A stretch of DNA of 64,000 nucleotides from Rhodovulum sp. (GCA_020637615.1 JACKKC010000004.1:62001-126000), one strand, 5' to 3'; numbered from the stretch's first letter, positions 32,684 to 41,467 are shown. A program made the numbers and translations. Notes: generated from the letters alone by a model not told the origin.

Positions 32684-33337
32684 GTGGACCCGGACCGGCA
32701 TCCTTCGCAGACGACGCTCGGCGCCTATGCCGAGGGCTCGCTCTCGGACGGCATGAGCCTGCTCGTGGCGTGCCATCTCACCTTCTGCCCCGCCTGCCGG
32801 CATGCGGTCGCGGCACTCGAATGCCTCTGCGGCGGGCTGCTCGCCGAGGAGCCCGCGGTGCCGGCCGGGGAGGATTGCCTCGCGCGCGCCCTGGCCCGGC
32901 TCGAGGCGCGGGAGGAGGCGCCGGGCCGCTCCGGGCCGGCGTCGCTGGTCGAGCCCGGCTGGCCCCTGCCCGCGCCGCTGCGCGCGCGGCTGGGCAGCGG
33001 CACGGAGGGGATCCGCTGGAGCTTCCGCCTGCCGGGGCTCGCGGAATACCGGATCGAAGGCTTCGGCGCGGAACGGGTCAGCCTCGTGCGCGCGCGGCCG
33101 GGCGTGAGGATCCCCGCCCACAGCCATTCGGGGGAGGAGGCGACCCTAATCCTCGCCGGGCGGATGCGCGACGGCGACCGGGTCTACGGCCGCGGCGACG
33201 TCGCCCGCGCCGACGAGGACGACGACCATCGCCCCGAGATCGTCGGGTCCGAGACCTGCCTCTGCCTCTTCGTGCTCTCCGGCAGAATGCGCTTCACCGG
33301 CCTCTTCGGCCCGGCGCTGAACCTGCTGACAGACTGA
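32684..33337 (+). CDS. ChrR-like zinc anti-sigma factor with cupin domain
   Basis: A 217-residue protein similar in layout and length to ChrR, the anti-sigma factor of RpoE that responds to singlet oxygen. With the GTG start at 32684 (AGGG 5 bases upstream) the zinc ligands fall at His6, His31, Cys35 and Cys38 (ACHLTFCPACR), the same numbering as in R. sphaeroides ChrR. A C-terminal cupin domain has PAHSHSGEEATLILAGRM and a later DDHRPEI histidine. A TTG at 32618 is rejected because it lies inside the promoter. No rpoE gene is adjacent, so this is an orphan anti-sigma or sensor. Divergent from trgB. Confidence 0.85.
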   Translation: MDPDRHPSQTTLGAYAEGSLSDGMSLLVACHLTFCPACRHAVAALECLCGGLLAEEPAVPAGEDCLARALARLEAREEAPGRSGPASLVEPGWPLPAPLRARLGSGTEGIRWSFRLPGLAEYRIEGFGAERVSLVRARPGVRIPAHSHSGEEATLILAGRMRDGDRVYGRGDVARADEDDDHRPEIVGSETCLCLFVLSGRMRFTGLFGPALNLLTD

Positions 33338-33475
33338 TGCCTGCTGCGTCCGAACAGGCCGCAGGGCAGCCACGGGTCCCGCGCGCGCTTCCCGAGCTGC
33401 CTGGAAACCCCAAACTGTCCAAAGAGTGAGATGACCGGCCGAGGCGATTGCCGTCGCAAGGCGACATCCTCGGCA

Positions 33476-33509
33476 GACGCCCCGGTGGCCCCGACGCCCC
33501 GGTGGCCCC
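33476..33509. repeat. Perfect 17-bp tandem duplication
   Basis: GACGCCCCGGTGGCCCC occurs twice head to tail at 33476-33492 and 33493-33509, ending at the ppx stop codon in the spacer between the convergent ChrR-like and ppx genes. No other copy was seen. Confidence 0.8.
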
Positions 33510-35062
33510 TATGTCTCCGCCGCCACGATCTCCGCGCCTTCGACGCCCGTCGCCTTCGCGAGTTGCCGCAGCCGCGCCTGCACCGCGTCGCTGTCGGGCA
33601 CGCTGGCGGGGTTGACGACCTCGAGCCGCACCGCGTCGGCGTCGATGCGCAGCCGCGCATGCTCGAGGATCTCCGGGACGCTGGCGGAGAACCGGTGCCC
33701 GAGCAGGAGCGCGCGGCCGAGGATCTCGGCCCGCCTGAGCTCGGCGGGGCTGAGCAGGTTGCCGAGTGCCGCCTTCACCGTCTCGTCCACCCTGCCGTCG
33801 TAGCGGGCGAGGATCGCCACGGAGAGGAAGGCGTGCTCCGAATGCGAGATGCCTATGAAGGGGAACTGCAGCAGGCGCTGGAAGCTCTCCTCCGCCCGCA
33901 CCTTGGCGTGGTCCCGCCAGGACATGTCCGTCAGCGAGCAGGCGGCGAGCCGCAGGCGCCGGTCGTTCTGGCCCTCGCCGGGGAAGAGGCCGTCGGTCCA
34001 CCGGCCGAGCGCCGCGCTGAATTCCGGCACCCTCGCCACCGGCAGGCCGATCGCCTGCGCGCCTTCCAGCAGCGGATCGCGGAACTGCTCGTCCCGGTCG
34101 AGCTGCGCATAGAGCCAGCCCTCCCGCACGCCGCAGGCCGAGAAGACCACGCGCTCCGGCTTGAGGTTCTTCAGCACGCGCGACATCACCATCGCCGCGG
34201 CCGGCAGGGTGGCGACGCGCCGTCCGGGCACGTCCGGGAGCGCCGCGACCTCCTCGGGGCTCATCCGCGCGATCCTCTTGGCGAGCGCGCGGACCTCGCC
34301 GGCCGGGACGTCGTAGCCGTGCACCACGCTGATCGGGCAACCGCTCATCGCGATATGCACGCGGGCGAGCGCGCGCCAGCCTCCGCCGACGGCGTAGAAC
34401 ACCGGCTCGGTCAGGAGTGGCGGCAGGCTCTCCTGCAGGATGGCGTCGATCGTCTTCTTCGCGGAATCGAACCCCTCGGCGAGCATGGCCTTCACCGGCA
34501 GCGCGCCGAGCGGCATGCTCGACATGCGCTCGCCCACATGGTCGCCCACGACCTCGGCGACCTCCAGGCTGCCGCCGCCCATGTCGCCCACCAGCCCCCT
34601 CGGCTGGAAGAAGCCCGAAATGACGCCGAAGGCACTATAGGTCGCCTCCTCCGCGCCCGAGAGGATGCGGGTCTCGAGCCCGGTCCGCTCGCGGATCGCC
34701 TCCACGAGCACCGCGCCGTTCCCGGCCCGCCGGGTCGCCTCGGTCGCCAGCACGTCGACCCGCCGGACCTTCATCGCCCTGGCGATCGCATCCAGCCGCA
34801 CGATGGTGTGGAGCGCGCGCGCCATCGCCTCGGGCGTCAGGTCGCCCTCCGCGTCCAGGCCGGCGCCGAGCGCGCAGAGCGACTTCTCGTTGAAGCGCGG
34901 GAACGGCGCGCGGCTCAGATCGTCGTAGACCACCAGGCGGATCGAGTTGGAGCCGATGTCGATGACGCCGTAATGCTGCTGCTCGCGGCCGAGGACCCGC
35001 TCGGTGTCGATCTCGATCCTCCGAACATCGGTCACCCTCTGCTTCAGACCGTCAGCCGCCAT
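33509..35062 (-). CDS. ppx: Exopolyphosphatase (Ppx/GppA family)
   Basis: A 517-residue member of the ASKHA phosphotransferase fold that removes terminal phosphate from polyphosphate or pppGpp. The N-terminal phosphate-1 motif is YGVIDIGSNSIRLVVYD, the second domain has LVGDMGGGSLEVAEV, and the C-terminal third is an HD-like helical region (LQFPFIGISHSEHAFLSVAILARYDGR). The ATG at 35062 has the strong ribosome site AGGAGGGG. It is convergent with the ChrR-like gene and divergent from the rpsF operon. Confidence 0.92.
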   Translation of the reverse strand: MAADGLKQRVTDVRRIEIDTERVLGREQQHYGVIDIGSNSIRLVVYDDLSRAPFPRFNEKSLCALGAGLDAEGDLTPEAMARALHTIVRLDAIARAMKVRRVDVLATEATRRAGNGAVLVEAIRERTGLETRILSGAEEATYSAFGVISGFFQPRGLVGDMGGGSLEVAEVVGDHVGERMSSMPLGALPVKAMLAEGFDSAKKTIDAILQESLPPLLTEPVFYAVGGGWRALARVHIAMSGCPISVVHGYDVPAGEVRALAKRIARMSPEEVAALPDVPGRRVATLPAAAMVMSRVLKNLKPERVVFSACGVREGWLYAQLDRDEQFRDPLLEGAQAIGLPVARVPEFSAALGRWTDGLFPGEGQNDRRLRLAACSLTDMSWRDHAKVRAEESFQRLLQFPFIGISHSEHAFLSVAILARYDGRVDETVKAALGNLLSPAELRRAEILGRALLLGHRFSASVPEILEHARLRIDADAVRLEVVNPASVPDSDAVQARLRQLAKATGVEGAEIVAAET

Positions 35063-35327
35063 CGTCCCCTCCTGCTCCGCGAACCGGATGCCGCGGAAGC
35101 CGGACCCCGCGGCCACCCCGGAACTCTGCACAGCTTAACAGGCATTTGCCCGGCGCTGCAGCCGTCAATCCACATGGAATGCCGAGAGCGGTCGGCTTGC
35201 CCCGGGCGCCGGCCTCGCGTGCATGGGTCGTACATGGCCTTGTCAGGGTGGAATCCGCGCTCCGGCGCCGGAGAATCGCATCGGGCGCCGAAACCCCGTC
35301 CGCGCAAGCTTCGGGCGCGCCCGCTTT

Positions 35328-35364
35328 CACCTTCCCGCCCGGCGGGCACCGACGGGCAGCGCCC
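35328..35364 (+). repeat. Dispersed intergenic repeat, partial copy D
   Basis: CACCTTCCCGCCCGGCGGGC then ACCGACGGGCAGCGCCCC matches the left half of copy B (read on its minus strand) and copy A. The right half is missing or diverged. It lies in the 462-base spacer 35063-35524 between ppx and rpsF, which otherwise shows no gene; the rpsF promoter was not identified with confidence. Confidence 0.55.
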
Positions 35365-35524
35365 CATGCGCGATAGCCCCGGCTCCGGCGCAGGGCGCGC
35401 TTGCAATCCGCCCGCCGCTCTGACAGAAGGCCGCGTCCCTCCAGACGCATTCACGCGCAGCCTCTCGTACGGAACCGGAGGGCATGATGGTCCGTTTTGA
35501 AGCGCGCAGGCAAACAGGTGACGC

Positions 35525-35899
35525 ATGGCTCTCTACGAGCATGTCTTTATCGCGCGACAGGATCTGTCGAACGCGCAGGCCGAGGGGCTCATAGAGCATT
35601 TCGGCCAGGTTCTCGCCGACAACGGCGGATCGGTGGTCGGCTCCGAATACTGGGGCCTCAAGACGCTGGCCTACAAGATCAACAAGAACCGCAAGGGCCA
35701 CTACGCCTTCGTGAAGTCCGACGCGCCCGCCCCGGCGGTGCAGGAGATGGAGCGGCTGATGCGGCTCCACGAGGACGTGATGCGCGTGCTGACCATCAAG
35801 GTCGACGCCCATGAGGAGGGCCCCTCGGCAGTGGTCCAGTCCCGCAACCAGCGCGACGACCGCGGCCCGCGCCGCCCGCGCCGCGACGACGACAACTAG
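35525..35899 (+). CDS. rpsF: 30S ribosomal protein S6
   Basis: A 124-residue S6 that pairs with S18 on the 30S platform. MALYEHVFIARQDLSNAQAE, YWGLKTLAYKINKNRKGHY and MERLMRLHEDVMRVLTIKVD are standard. The tail after residue 95 is basic and Arg/Asp-rich (DDRGPRRPRRDDDN), an alphaproteobacterial feature. First gene of rpsF-rpsR-rplI. Confidence 0.98.
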   Translation: MALYEHVFIARQDLSNAQAEGLIEHFGQVLADNGGSVVGSEYWGLKTLAYKINKNRKGHYAFVKSDAPAPAVQEMERLMRLHEDVMRVLTIKVDAHEEGPSAVVQSRNQRDDRGPRRPRRDDDN

Positions 35900-35911
35900 A
35901 GGCAGCAAGTC

Positions 35912-36139
35912 ATGGCAAACAGACCGTTTTTCCGCCGCCGCAAGTCCTGCCCCTTCTCCAGCGACAACTCGCCGAAGATCGATTACAAGGACGTGAAGCT
36001 CCTGCAGCGCTACATCTCCGAGCGCGGCAAGATCGTGCCCTCGCGCATCACCGCCGTCTCGTCCAAGAAGCAGCGCGAGCTCGCCCAGGCGATCAAGCGC
36101 GCGCGGTTCCTCGCCCTCCTGCCCTACGCCGTGAAGTAA
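35912..36139 (+). CDS. rpsR: 30S ribosomal protein S18
   Basis: A 75-residue S18. The core IDYKDVKLLQRYISERGKIV followed by PSRITAVSSKKQRELAQAIKRARFLALLPY is diagnostic. It follows rpsF by 12 bases and precedes rplI by 10, with AGGCAGC as ribosome site. Confidence 0.98.
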   Translation: MANRPFFRRRKSCPFSSDNSPKIDYKDVKLLQRYISERGKIVPSRITAVSSKKQRELAQAIKRARFLALLPYAVK

Positions 36140-36149
36140 GGAGCGGATC

Positions 36150-36746
36150 ATGGAAGTCGTACTTCTCCAGCGGGTCGCCAAGCTCGGCCAGATGGGCGAG
36201 ATCGTCCGCGTCAAGGATGGCTACGCCCGCAACTACCTGCTGCCCCAGGGCAAGGCGCTGCGCTCGACGCCCGCCAATCTCGCGCGTTTCGAGAACGAGC
36301 GCGCCCAGCTCGAGACCCGCAATCTCGAAGAGAAGGCCGAGGCCGAATCCGTGGCCGCCAAGCTCGACGGCAAGAGCTTCGTGGTGATTCGCTCCGCCTC
36401 CGACGGCGGCGCCCTCTACGGCTCGGTCACCACCCGCGACGTGGCCGATGCCGCCACCGAGGGCGGCTTCAGCCTCGACCGCCGCCAGGTCACCCTCGAT
36501 CACCCGATCAAGGAGCTCGGCCTGCACAAGCTGACGATCGTGCTGCACCCCGAGGTCGAGGTGACCATCGACGTCAACGTCGCGCGCAGCAAGGAGGAGG
36601 CCGAACTTCAGGCTTCCGGGCGCACGATCCAGGAGCTCCAGGCCGAGGCGGATGCCGCGGCCGAATTCGACATCCAGGAGCTCTTCGACGACATCGGCGG
36701 CGCGGCCAGCGACGAGGGCGGCCCCGCGGGCATGGAAACCCGCTGA
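36150..36746 (+). CDS. rplI: 50S ribosomal protein L9
   Basis: A 198-residue L9. The N-terminal RNA-binding domain MEVVLLQRVAKLGQMGEIV with VKDGYARNYLLPQGKALRST is followed by the long connecting helix and the C-terminal domain (YGSVTTRDVADA, LDHPIKELGLHKLTIVLHPEV). It is about 50 residues longer than E. coli L9 because of an acidic C-terminal tail rich in Ala, Glu and Asp, a known alphaproteobacterial extension. Confidence 0.98.
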   Translation: MEVVLLQRVAKLGQMGEIVRVKDGYARNYLLPQGKALRSTPANLARFENERAQLETRNLEEKAEAESVAAKLDGKSFVVIRSASDGGALYGSVTTRDVADAATEGGFSLDRRQVTLDHPIKELGLHKLTIVLHPEVEVTIDVNVARSKEEAELQASGRTIQELQAEADAAAEFDIQELFDDIGGAASDEGGPAGMETR

Positions 36747-36778
36747 GCGTCCGACCGGCGCGACAGCACTGACAGGAC

Positions 36779-36801
36779 CCCGCCGCGGCGATCGCGGCGG
36801 G
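36779..36801. terminator. GC hairpin downstream of rplI
   Basis: Perfect 9-bp stem CCCGCCGCG / CGCGGCGGG with a 5-base loop, 32 bases after the rplI stop. No T run follows, so termination here is inferred from position between convergent genes. Confidence 0.4.
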
Positions 36802-36969
36802 ATCGACCGAGCGGTGGTTGCCGACGACCACCGATCGAGCCGCGGCCCGGCGTTGCGGGCCTGCGGCATTCACCGTTCCTTTTCCAGTTTGCGCCATCGA
36901 GCGGCCCCTTCGGCGAAGCGAAGGGCTGGACGAAGCTGTCGTCGGGCCGGTTCGGGACCGGCGCCCGGA

Positions 36970-38643
36970 CTATGCGGGGCGACCGTCCGGCGCGACTGGC
37001 GGCGCCGGATTTCGGGCCCGGCGGCTCGGCGCGGCGCCGATGCGCCGGCAGACGAGGATCACCGGCAGGAGGCCGATGGCGACGATCACCAGGCTCGGGA
37101 CCGCCGCCTGGGCCAGGCGCTCGTCCGCGGCGAGGCGATGGGCCTGCACCGCCAGCGTGTCGAAGTTGAAGGGCCGCATGATCAGCGTCGCGGGCAGTTC
37201 CTTCATCACCTCGACGAAGACGATCAGGAGCGCGGTGAGCACGCTGCCCTTCAGGATCGGCAGATGCACGCCCGCGAGGATCGCCGGCGGACTGCGGCCG
37301 AGCGTGCGGGCGACCGCGTCGATCCGCGGGCTGATCGTCGCGAGCCCGGCATCGAAACCGTTGAGCGCGGTCGCCATGAACCGCGCCGCATAGGCCAGCA
37401 CCAGGAGCCAGATCGAGCCGGTGAAGAGGAGCCCGGTCGCCAGGCCGAAGGTCGTGCGCGTCCAGGCATCGAGCGCGTTGTCGAGCGCCGCGAAGGGCAC
37501 CAGCAGCCCGACGGCGATCACGCCGCCCGGCACCGCATAGCCGAGGCCCGCGCCCAGCACGAGGACCCGCGACGCCCGCCCCGGCAGCATGCGGGCGCGA
37601 AAACCGATCAGGATGGCGCCGGCCACGGTCACGATCGCCGCGACGCCGGCCAGGGTCAGGGAATTGCCGACGAAGCGCAGGTATTTGGGGTCGAGCACGC
37701 TCTGCCCCGAGCGCGCCGCCAGCTGCCCGAGCACGATCACCGGCAGCAGGAAGCCGACGAGGACCGGCACGGCGCAGAAGACGCTGGCGAGCCAGGCGGC
37801 CGGCCCGCGCAGGGGTTGCCGCTCGAAGTCGCGGATCTCGGCCCCGCGCATGTGGCTGCGCGCCTGCCCGCGCTGGATGCGCTCGAGGACCGCGAGCAGG
37901 AGCGCGAAGCTCAGCAGGCAGAGCGCGAGCTGCGCGGCCGCGCCCCGGTCGCTCATCGAGAACCACGCCTGGTAGATCCCCGTCGAGAAGGTGCGCACGC
38001 TGAAATAGGCGACGGTCCCGTAGTCGGCGATCGTCTCCATGATCGCGAGCAGCACGCCCCCCGCGATCGCCGGCCGCGCCATGGGCAGGCTGACCTTCAG
38101 GAACGCCCCGGCCGGCCCCTGCCCCAGGGTCCGGGCCGCAAGATAGGCGGTGACCGACTGCTGCCCGAAGGCGGTCCGGGCGAGCAGGTAAACGTAGGGG
38201 TAGAGCACGCAGGTCAGCATGAAGGCCGCACCGGGAAGCGACCGGACATTGGGGAACCAGTAGTCGCGCGGCCCCCAGCCGAAGACCGCCCGCAACCCCG
38301 ACTGGACCGGCCCGGCATGGGACAGGAGGTCGGTATAGGCATAGGCGAGCACATAGGCGGGAAAGGCCAGCGGCAGCACGAGCAGCACCTCGAGCAGGGC
38401 CGATCCCGGGAAGCGGAACATCGTTACCAGCCAGGCGGTGCCGGTCCCGACCGCGGCGGTTCCCAGGCCCACCAGCAGCACCAGCAGGAGCGTGTTGGCC
38501 GCATAGCCCGGCAGCACCGTCGCGACGAGCCCGCGCCAGGTCTCCCAGCTGCCGCCGAACGCCGAGACCGCGGCGGCCAGGATCGGCGCGACGCAGAAGA
38601 AGGCCACGGTCCAGGCCAGCCCGTTGAGAATGCGCGTGCCCAA
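36970..38643 (-). CDS. ABC transporter permease, Fe3+ type (FbpB/SfuB-like)
   Basis: A 557-residue permease with two fused binding-protein-dependent transport modules, about 12 membrane segments in all. EAA-loop-like sequences are visible in each half: LAARTLGQGPAGAFLKVSLPMARPAIAGG in the first and VARTLGRSPPAILAGVHLPILKGS in the second. This duplicated layout is typical of ferric iron permeases. A TTG start at 38643 is proposed because GGAGAAGGGA precedes it; no ATG gives a sensible N-terminus before the first membrane segment. No binding protein or ATPase gene is adjacent. Confidence 0.87.
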   Translation of the reverse strand: MGTRILNGLAWTVAFFCVAPILAAAVSAFGGSWETWRGLVATVLPGYAANTLLLVLLVGLGTAAVGTGTAWLVTMFRFPGSALLEVLLVLPLAFPAYVLAYAYTDLLSHAGPVQSGLRAVFGWGPRDYWFPNVRSLPGAAFMLTCVLYPYVYLLARTAFGQQSVTAYLAARTLGQGPAGAFLKVSLPMARPAIAGGVLLAIMETIADYGTVAYFSVRTFSTGIYQAWFSMSDRGAAAQLALCLLSFALLLAVLERIQRGQARSHMRGAEIRDFERQPLRGPAAWLASVFCAVPVLVGFLLPVIVLGQLAARSGQSVLDPKYLRFVGNSLTLAGVAAIVTVAGAILIGFRARMLPGRASRVLVLGAGLGYAVPGGVIAVGLLVPFAALDNALDAWTRTTFGLATGLLFTGSIWLLVLAYAARFMATALNGFDAGLATISPRIDAVARTLGRSPPAILAGVHLPILKGSVLTALLIVFVEVMKELPATLIMRPFNFDTLAVQAHRLAADERLAQAAVPSLVIVAIGLLPVILVCRRIGAAPSRRARNPAPPVAPDGRPA

Positions 38644-38736
38644 GCTCGGTCCCTTCTCCGGCAGCCCCGCCCGGACTACCCAACCGGGAGGCCTGCGGCA
38701 AGTCCCGGCCCTGTCCCGCTCGGGCCACGCCAAGCG

Positions 38737-38787
38737 TCACCATCCCGCCCGACGGGCGCTGCCCTCGTCTTGTCGTGTGACCGTCGG
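38737..38787 (+). repeat. Dispersed palindromic intergenic repeat, copy C (short form)
   Basis: TCACCATCCCGCCCG is joined almost directly to ACGGGCGCTGCCCTCGTCTTG and ends TGTGACCGTCGGA. It keeps both family flanks but lacks the inner hairpin found in copies A and B, so it looks like the minimal unit. It lies in the permease-chrA spacer 38644-38822. Confidence 0.6.
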
Positions 38788-38822
38788 AGAGGAATGAATG
38801 AAAGCCTGACGCGATTCCCCTG

Positions 38823-40160
38823 CTATCCGGGTGCCACGAGGGTCCAGACGAGGCCGAGCGACGCCGTGGCGGCGAGCGTGACCGCCATGCCGGTCCCGAG
38901 CCGGAAGACCGCGAAGACCGCGCCCGCCGTCAGGACCAGCGCGGCGAGGTCGAGGGAAGAAGGGACCGGCAGGTCGAGGCTAAGCCCGAATCCCGACCAG
39001 GGCGCCACTTCCGCGAAGACCACATGGAGCGCGAACCAGACCGCGAGGTTGAGGATCACCCCCACCACCGCCGCCGTGATCGCCGAGAGCGCCGCGCCGA
39101 GCGCGGCGTTGCGGTAGAGCCGCTCCACATGGGGCGCGCCCAGGAAGATCCAGAGGAAGGACGGAAGGAAGGTGACCCAGCTCGCCACCAGCGCGCCCAG
39201 GGTGGCGGCGAGCCAGGGATCGAGCCCGCCCGGGTTGCGGAAGGCCGCGACGAAGCCCACGAACTGAACCACCATGATCAGCGGCCCCGGCGTGGTCTCG
39301 GCCATGCCCAGCCCGTCGAGCATCTCTCCGGGCTGCAGCCAGCCGTAGTTCTGCACCGCCTCCTGCGCGACATAGGCGAGCACGGCATAGGCGCCGCCGA
39401 AGGTGACCACCGCCATCTGGCTGAAGAAGATCGCGAGGCGGGTGAAGACGTTCTCCGGCCCGAGGATCAGCGCGGCCGCCGCGACCGGTCCCAGCCAGAG
39501 GAGCGCGATGGCGAGCGGGGCGCCGTAGCCGCGCAGCAGCCCGGCGGGCGCGGCCGCGGCAGCGGCACCGGCTCCCTGCGGCGCCCCGTTCCCCTCCCCG
39601 CCCCGCCCGATGAGCCATCCGGCAAGTCCGGCCGCGAGGATGATCAGCGGGAACGGGATCCCGAAGAGGAAGATCGCCGCGAAGGCCGCGAGGGCGATCA
39701 CCCGGCGCGGGCGGTCGGTCAGCGCCCGGCGGGCGATGCGCAGCAGTGCCTGCAGGACGATCGCCAGCACCGCGGCCTTGAGCCCGAAGAAGAGCCCCGT
39801 CACGATCTCGCTCCGGCCGAAGGCGACGTAGAGCGCACTCAGCGCCAACATCGAGACCAGGCCCGGAAGCACGAAGAGGCTCCCCGCCACCAGGCCGCCG
39901 CGCAACCCGTGCATCAGCCAGCCGAGATAGATCGTCAGCTGATGCGCCTCCGGTCCCGGCAGGAGCATGCAGAAGTTGAGGCCGCGCAGGAAACGCGCCT
40001 CGTCGATCCAGCCCTTCTCATCGACGATGATCCGGTGCATCACCGCGATCTGCCCCGCCGGCCCGCCGAAGCTCAGCGCCGCGACCCGTGCCCAGGCGCG
40101 CAGCGCCGCCGGGAAGGACACCTCCGCGGATGGCCCGGCGCCGGGCTCCGGCCCGCTCAT
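38823..40160 (-). CDS. chrA: Chromate efflux transporter ChrA (long-chain CHR family)
   Basis: A 445-residue inner-membrane protein with two homologous CHR domains, about 10-12 membrane segments. Domain 1 shows SFGGPAGQIAVMHR, EARFLRGLNFCMLLPGPEAHQL; domain 2 shows VTFGGAYAVLAYVAQEAV and GLGMAETTPGPLIMVVQFVGF, the paired signatures of long-chain ChrA. Characterised members export chromate by coupling to protons; many homologues are untested. The ATG overlaps the stop of the OlsB-like gene (ATGA), so translation is coupled to a membrane lipid gene. Confidence 0.93.
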   Translation of the reverse strand: MSGPEPGAGPSAEVSFPAALRAWARVAALSFGGPAGQIAVMHRIIVDEKGWIDEARFLRGLNFCMLLPGPEAHQLTIYLGWLMHGLRGGLVAGSLFVLPGLVSMLALSALYVAFGRSEIVTGLFFGLKAAVLAIVLQALLRIARRALTDRPRRVIALAAFAAIFLFGIPFPLIILAAGLAGWLIGRGGEGNGAPQGAGAAAAAAPAGLLRGYGAPLAIALLWLGPVAAAALILGPENVFTRLAIFFSQMAVVTFGGAYAVLAYVAQEAVQNYGWLQPGEMLDGLGMAETTPGPLIMVVQFVGFVAAFRNPGGLDPWLAATLGALVASWVTFLPSFLWIFLGAPHVERLYRNAALGAALSAITAAVVGVILNLAVWFALHVVFAEVAPWSGFGLSLDLPVPSSLDLAALVLTAGAVFAVFRLGTGMAVTLAATASLGLVWTLVAPG

Positions 40161-40921
40161 GCAGGAACCGCCGCGATGCCCGGCCCGAGCCGCCGCGCCC
40201 GCGCGCCGGGGACCTTGCGGATCTCCAGGCCGGTGAAGACATGCAGCGTGTCGAGATCGCGGTCCACCACCGCATGATCGGAGACCCTTGCCCCCATCGC
40301 CAGGTAGCTGCGCAGGAGCGGCGGCATCGCGCGGAGTGCCGCCGGCCGGTCGGGCCGGTCCCGAAGCGGCCGCGGCGGGAGGCGGAGGACGCCCGGCGCC
40401 TTGACCCTCGGCCGCCAGCACCGCGGCGCGACATGCTCCGCCCCGAGCAGGGCGAAGGCCTCGGCATGGGGCGCGGCATCGGTGCCGCGGAAGCTCGAAC
40501 AGCCGAAGAGCATCGCCGCCCCGCTCGCGGCGACCCGATGCGCCAGGGCGGCCCAGGCGAGCCGCAGCACATCTGGGTCGCGGACCCCCTCCGCCACGCA
40601 GAACCGGCCCATCTCGATCATCGGCGCCGCGAGCCGCGCGAGGCCCACGAGGTCGTAGAACTGCGCGGAATAGGACCCGGCGACCTCCCGGCCTTGCGTG
40701 AAATGCAGCAGCCGGAAGCAGCAGAGCAGCCGCCCGCCCGCGATTTCCTCCACCAGCACATGCAGGGCGCGGGCGTCGAATTCGTCGCCGTCGATGCCCG
40801 CCGCCTCCGCGCTGCCCCGCGCGCGGAACGCGCGGAACCGCAGCCGCTGCGCCGCGCGCAGATCCTCGCCCGAGCCGGCGAAGCGCACCCGCAGCCTGTC
40901 ATGGGCAAGGCAATCGTGCAT
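40157..40921 (-). CDS. olsB: Ornithine N-acyltransferase-like protein (OlsB family)
   Basis: A 254-residue GNAT-type acyltransferase. Family features are RVRFAGSGEDLRAAQRLRFRAF, FDARALHVLVEEIAGGRLLCCFRLLHF, GSYSAQFYDL and MIEMGRFCVAEGVRDPDVLRLAW. OlsB transfers a 3-hydroxyacyl group from ACP to ornithine, the first step of ornithine lipid synthesis that supplies a phosphate-free membrane lipid. The ATG at 40921 is chosen; another start at 40954 adds 11 residues. The usual partner olsA is not adjacent; instead chrA overlaps the stop. Confidence 0.85.
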   Translation of the reverse strand: MHDCLAHDRLRVRFAGSGEDLRAAQRLRFRAFRARGSAEAAGIDGDEFDARALHVLVEEIAGGRLLCCFRLLHFTQGREVAGSYSAQFYDLVGLARLAAPMIEMGRFCVAEGVRDPDVLRLAWAALAHRVAASGAAMLFGCSSFRGTDAAPHAEAFALLGAEHVAPRCWRPRVKAPGVLRLPPRPLRDRPDRPAALRAMPPLLRSYLAMGARVSDHAVVDRDLDTLHVFTGLEIRKVPGARARRLGPGIAAVPA

Positions 40922-41034
40922 TTTCGGTCCGTATGCCCTCCCGGCTCGCATCATCGCGCGGTTTCGTGACCGAACCTTGACGGCGCGGCGATCGGCACGA
41001 CCTTAGGGGCCGGGACGCGCAGAGGAGATCTCGC

Positions 41035-41445
41035 ATGGACGGCACATCGAAGAAGATCCGCAAGTCGGACGAGGAATGGCGCAGCCAGCTGTCCGATCTC
41101 GCCTTCCGGGTCACGCGCGGGAAGGGCACCGAGCGCCCCTTCAGCCACGACGATTTTCCCAAGGCGCCCGGCACCTTCGCCTGCGTCTGCTGCGGCGCGC
41201 CGCTCTTCGATGCCGCGGCGAAATTCGACAGCGGCTGCGGCTGGCCGAGCTTCCATTCGCCGATCTCGGGCGCAGCGGTCGAGGAGCATGTTGACGACAG
41301 CTGGCTCATGCGCCGCACCGAGATCGTCTGCGCCAGCTGCGACGCGCATCTGGGCCATGTCTTTCCCGACGGGCCGGCCCCGACGGGCCAGCGCTACTGC
41401 ATGAACGGGGTGGCGCTGGATTTCCGGCCGGACCCCGAGGACTGA
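41035..41445 (+). CDS. msrB: Peptide-methionine (R)-S-oxide reductase MsrB
   Basis: A 136-residue repair enzyme that reduces methionine-R-sulfoxide in proteins. The zinc ligands are Cys50/Cys53 and Cys99/Cys102, the substrate pocket is SGCGWPSFHSPI and HLGHVFPDGP, and the catalytic Cys122 is in RYCMNGVAL. Length and motifs are standard for the zinc-containing class. Transcribed alone, divergent from olsB. Confidence 0.96.
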   Translation: MDGTSKKIRKSDEEWRSQLSDLAFRVTRGKGTERPFSHDDFPKAPGTFACVCCGAPLFDAAAKFDSGCGWPSFHSPISGAAVEEHVDDSWLMRRTEIVCASCDAHLGHVFPDGPAPTGQRYCMNGVALDFRPDPED

Positions 41446-41467
41446 GCCGCGGCGGGTCCGGCGGCCC

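Noticed and set aside
36652..39117. Plus-strand open frame of 821 codons
   Set aside because: Antisense to the ABC permease and chrA; Gln/Arg/Asp-rich composition is a shadow of the membrane protein codons.
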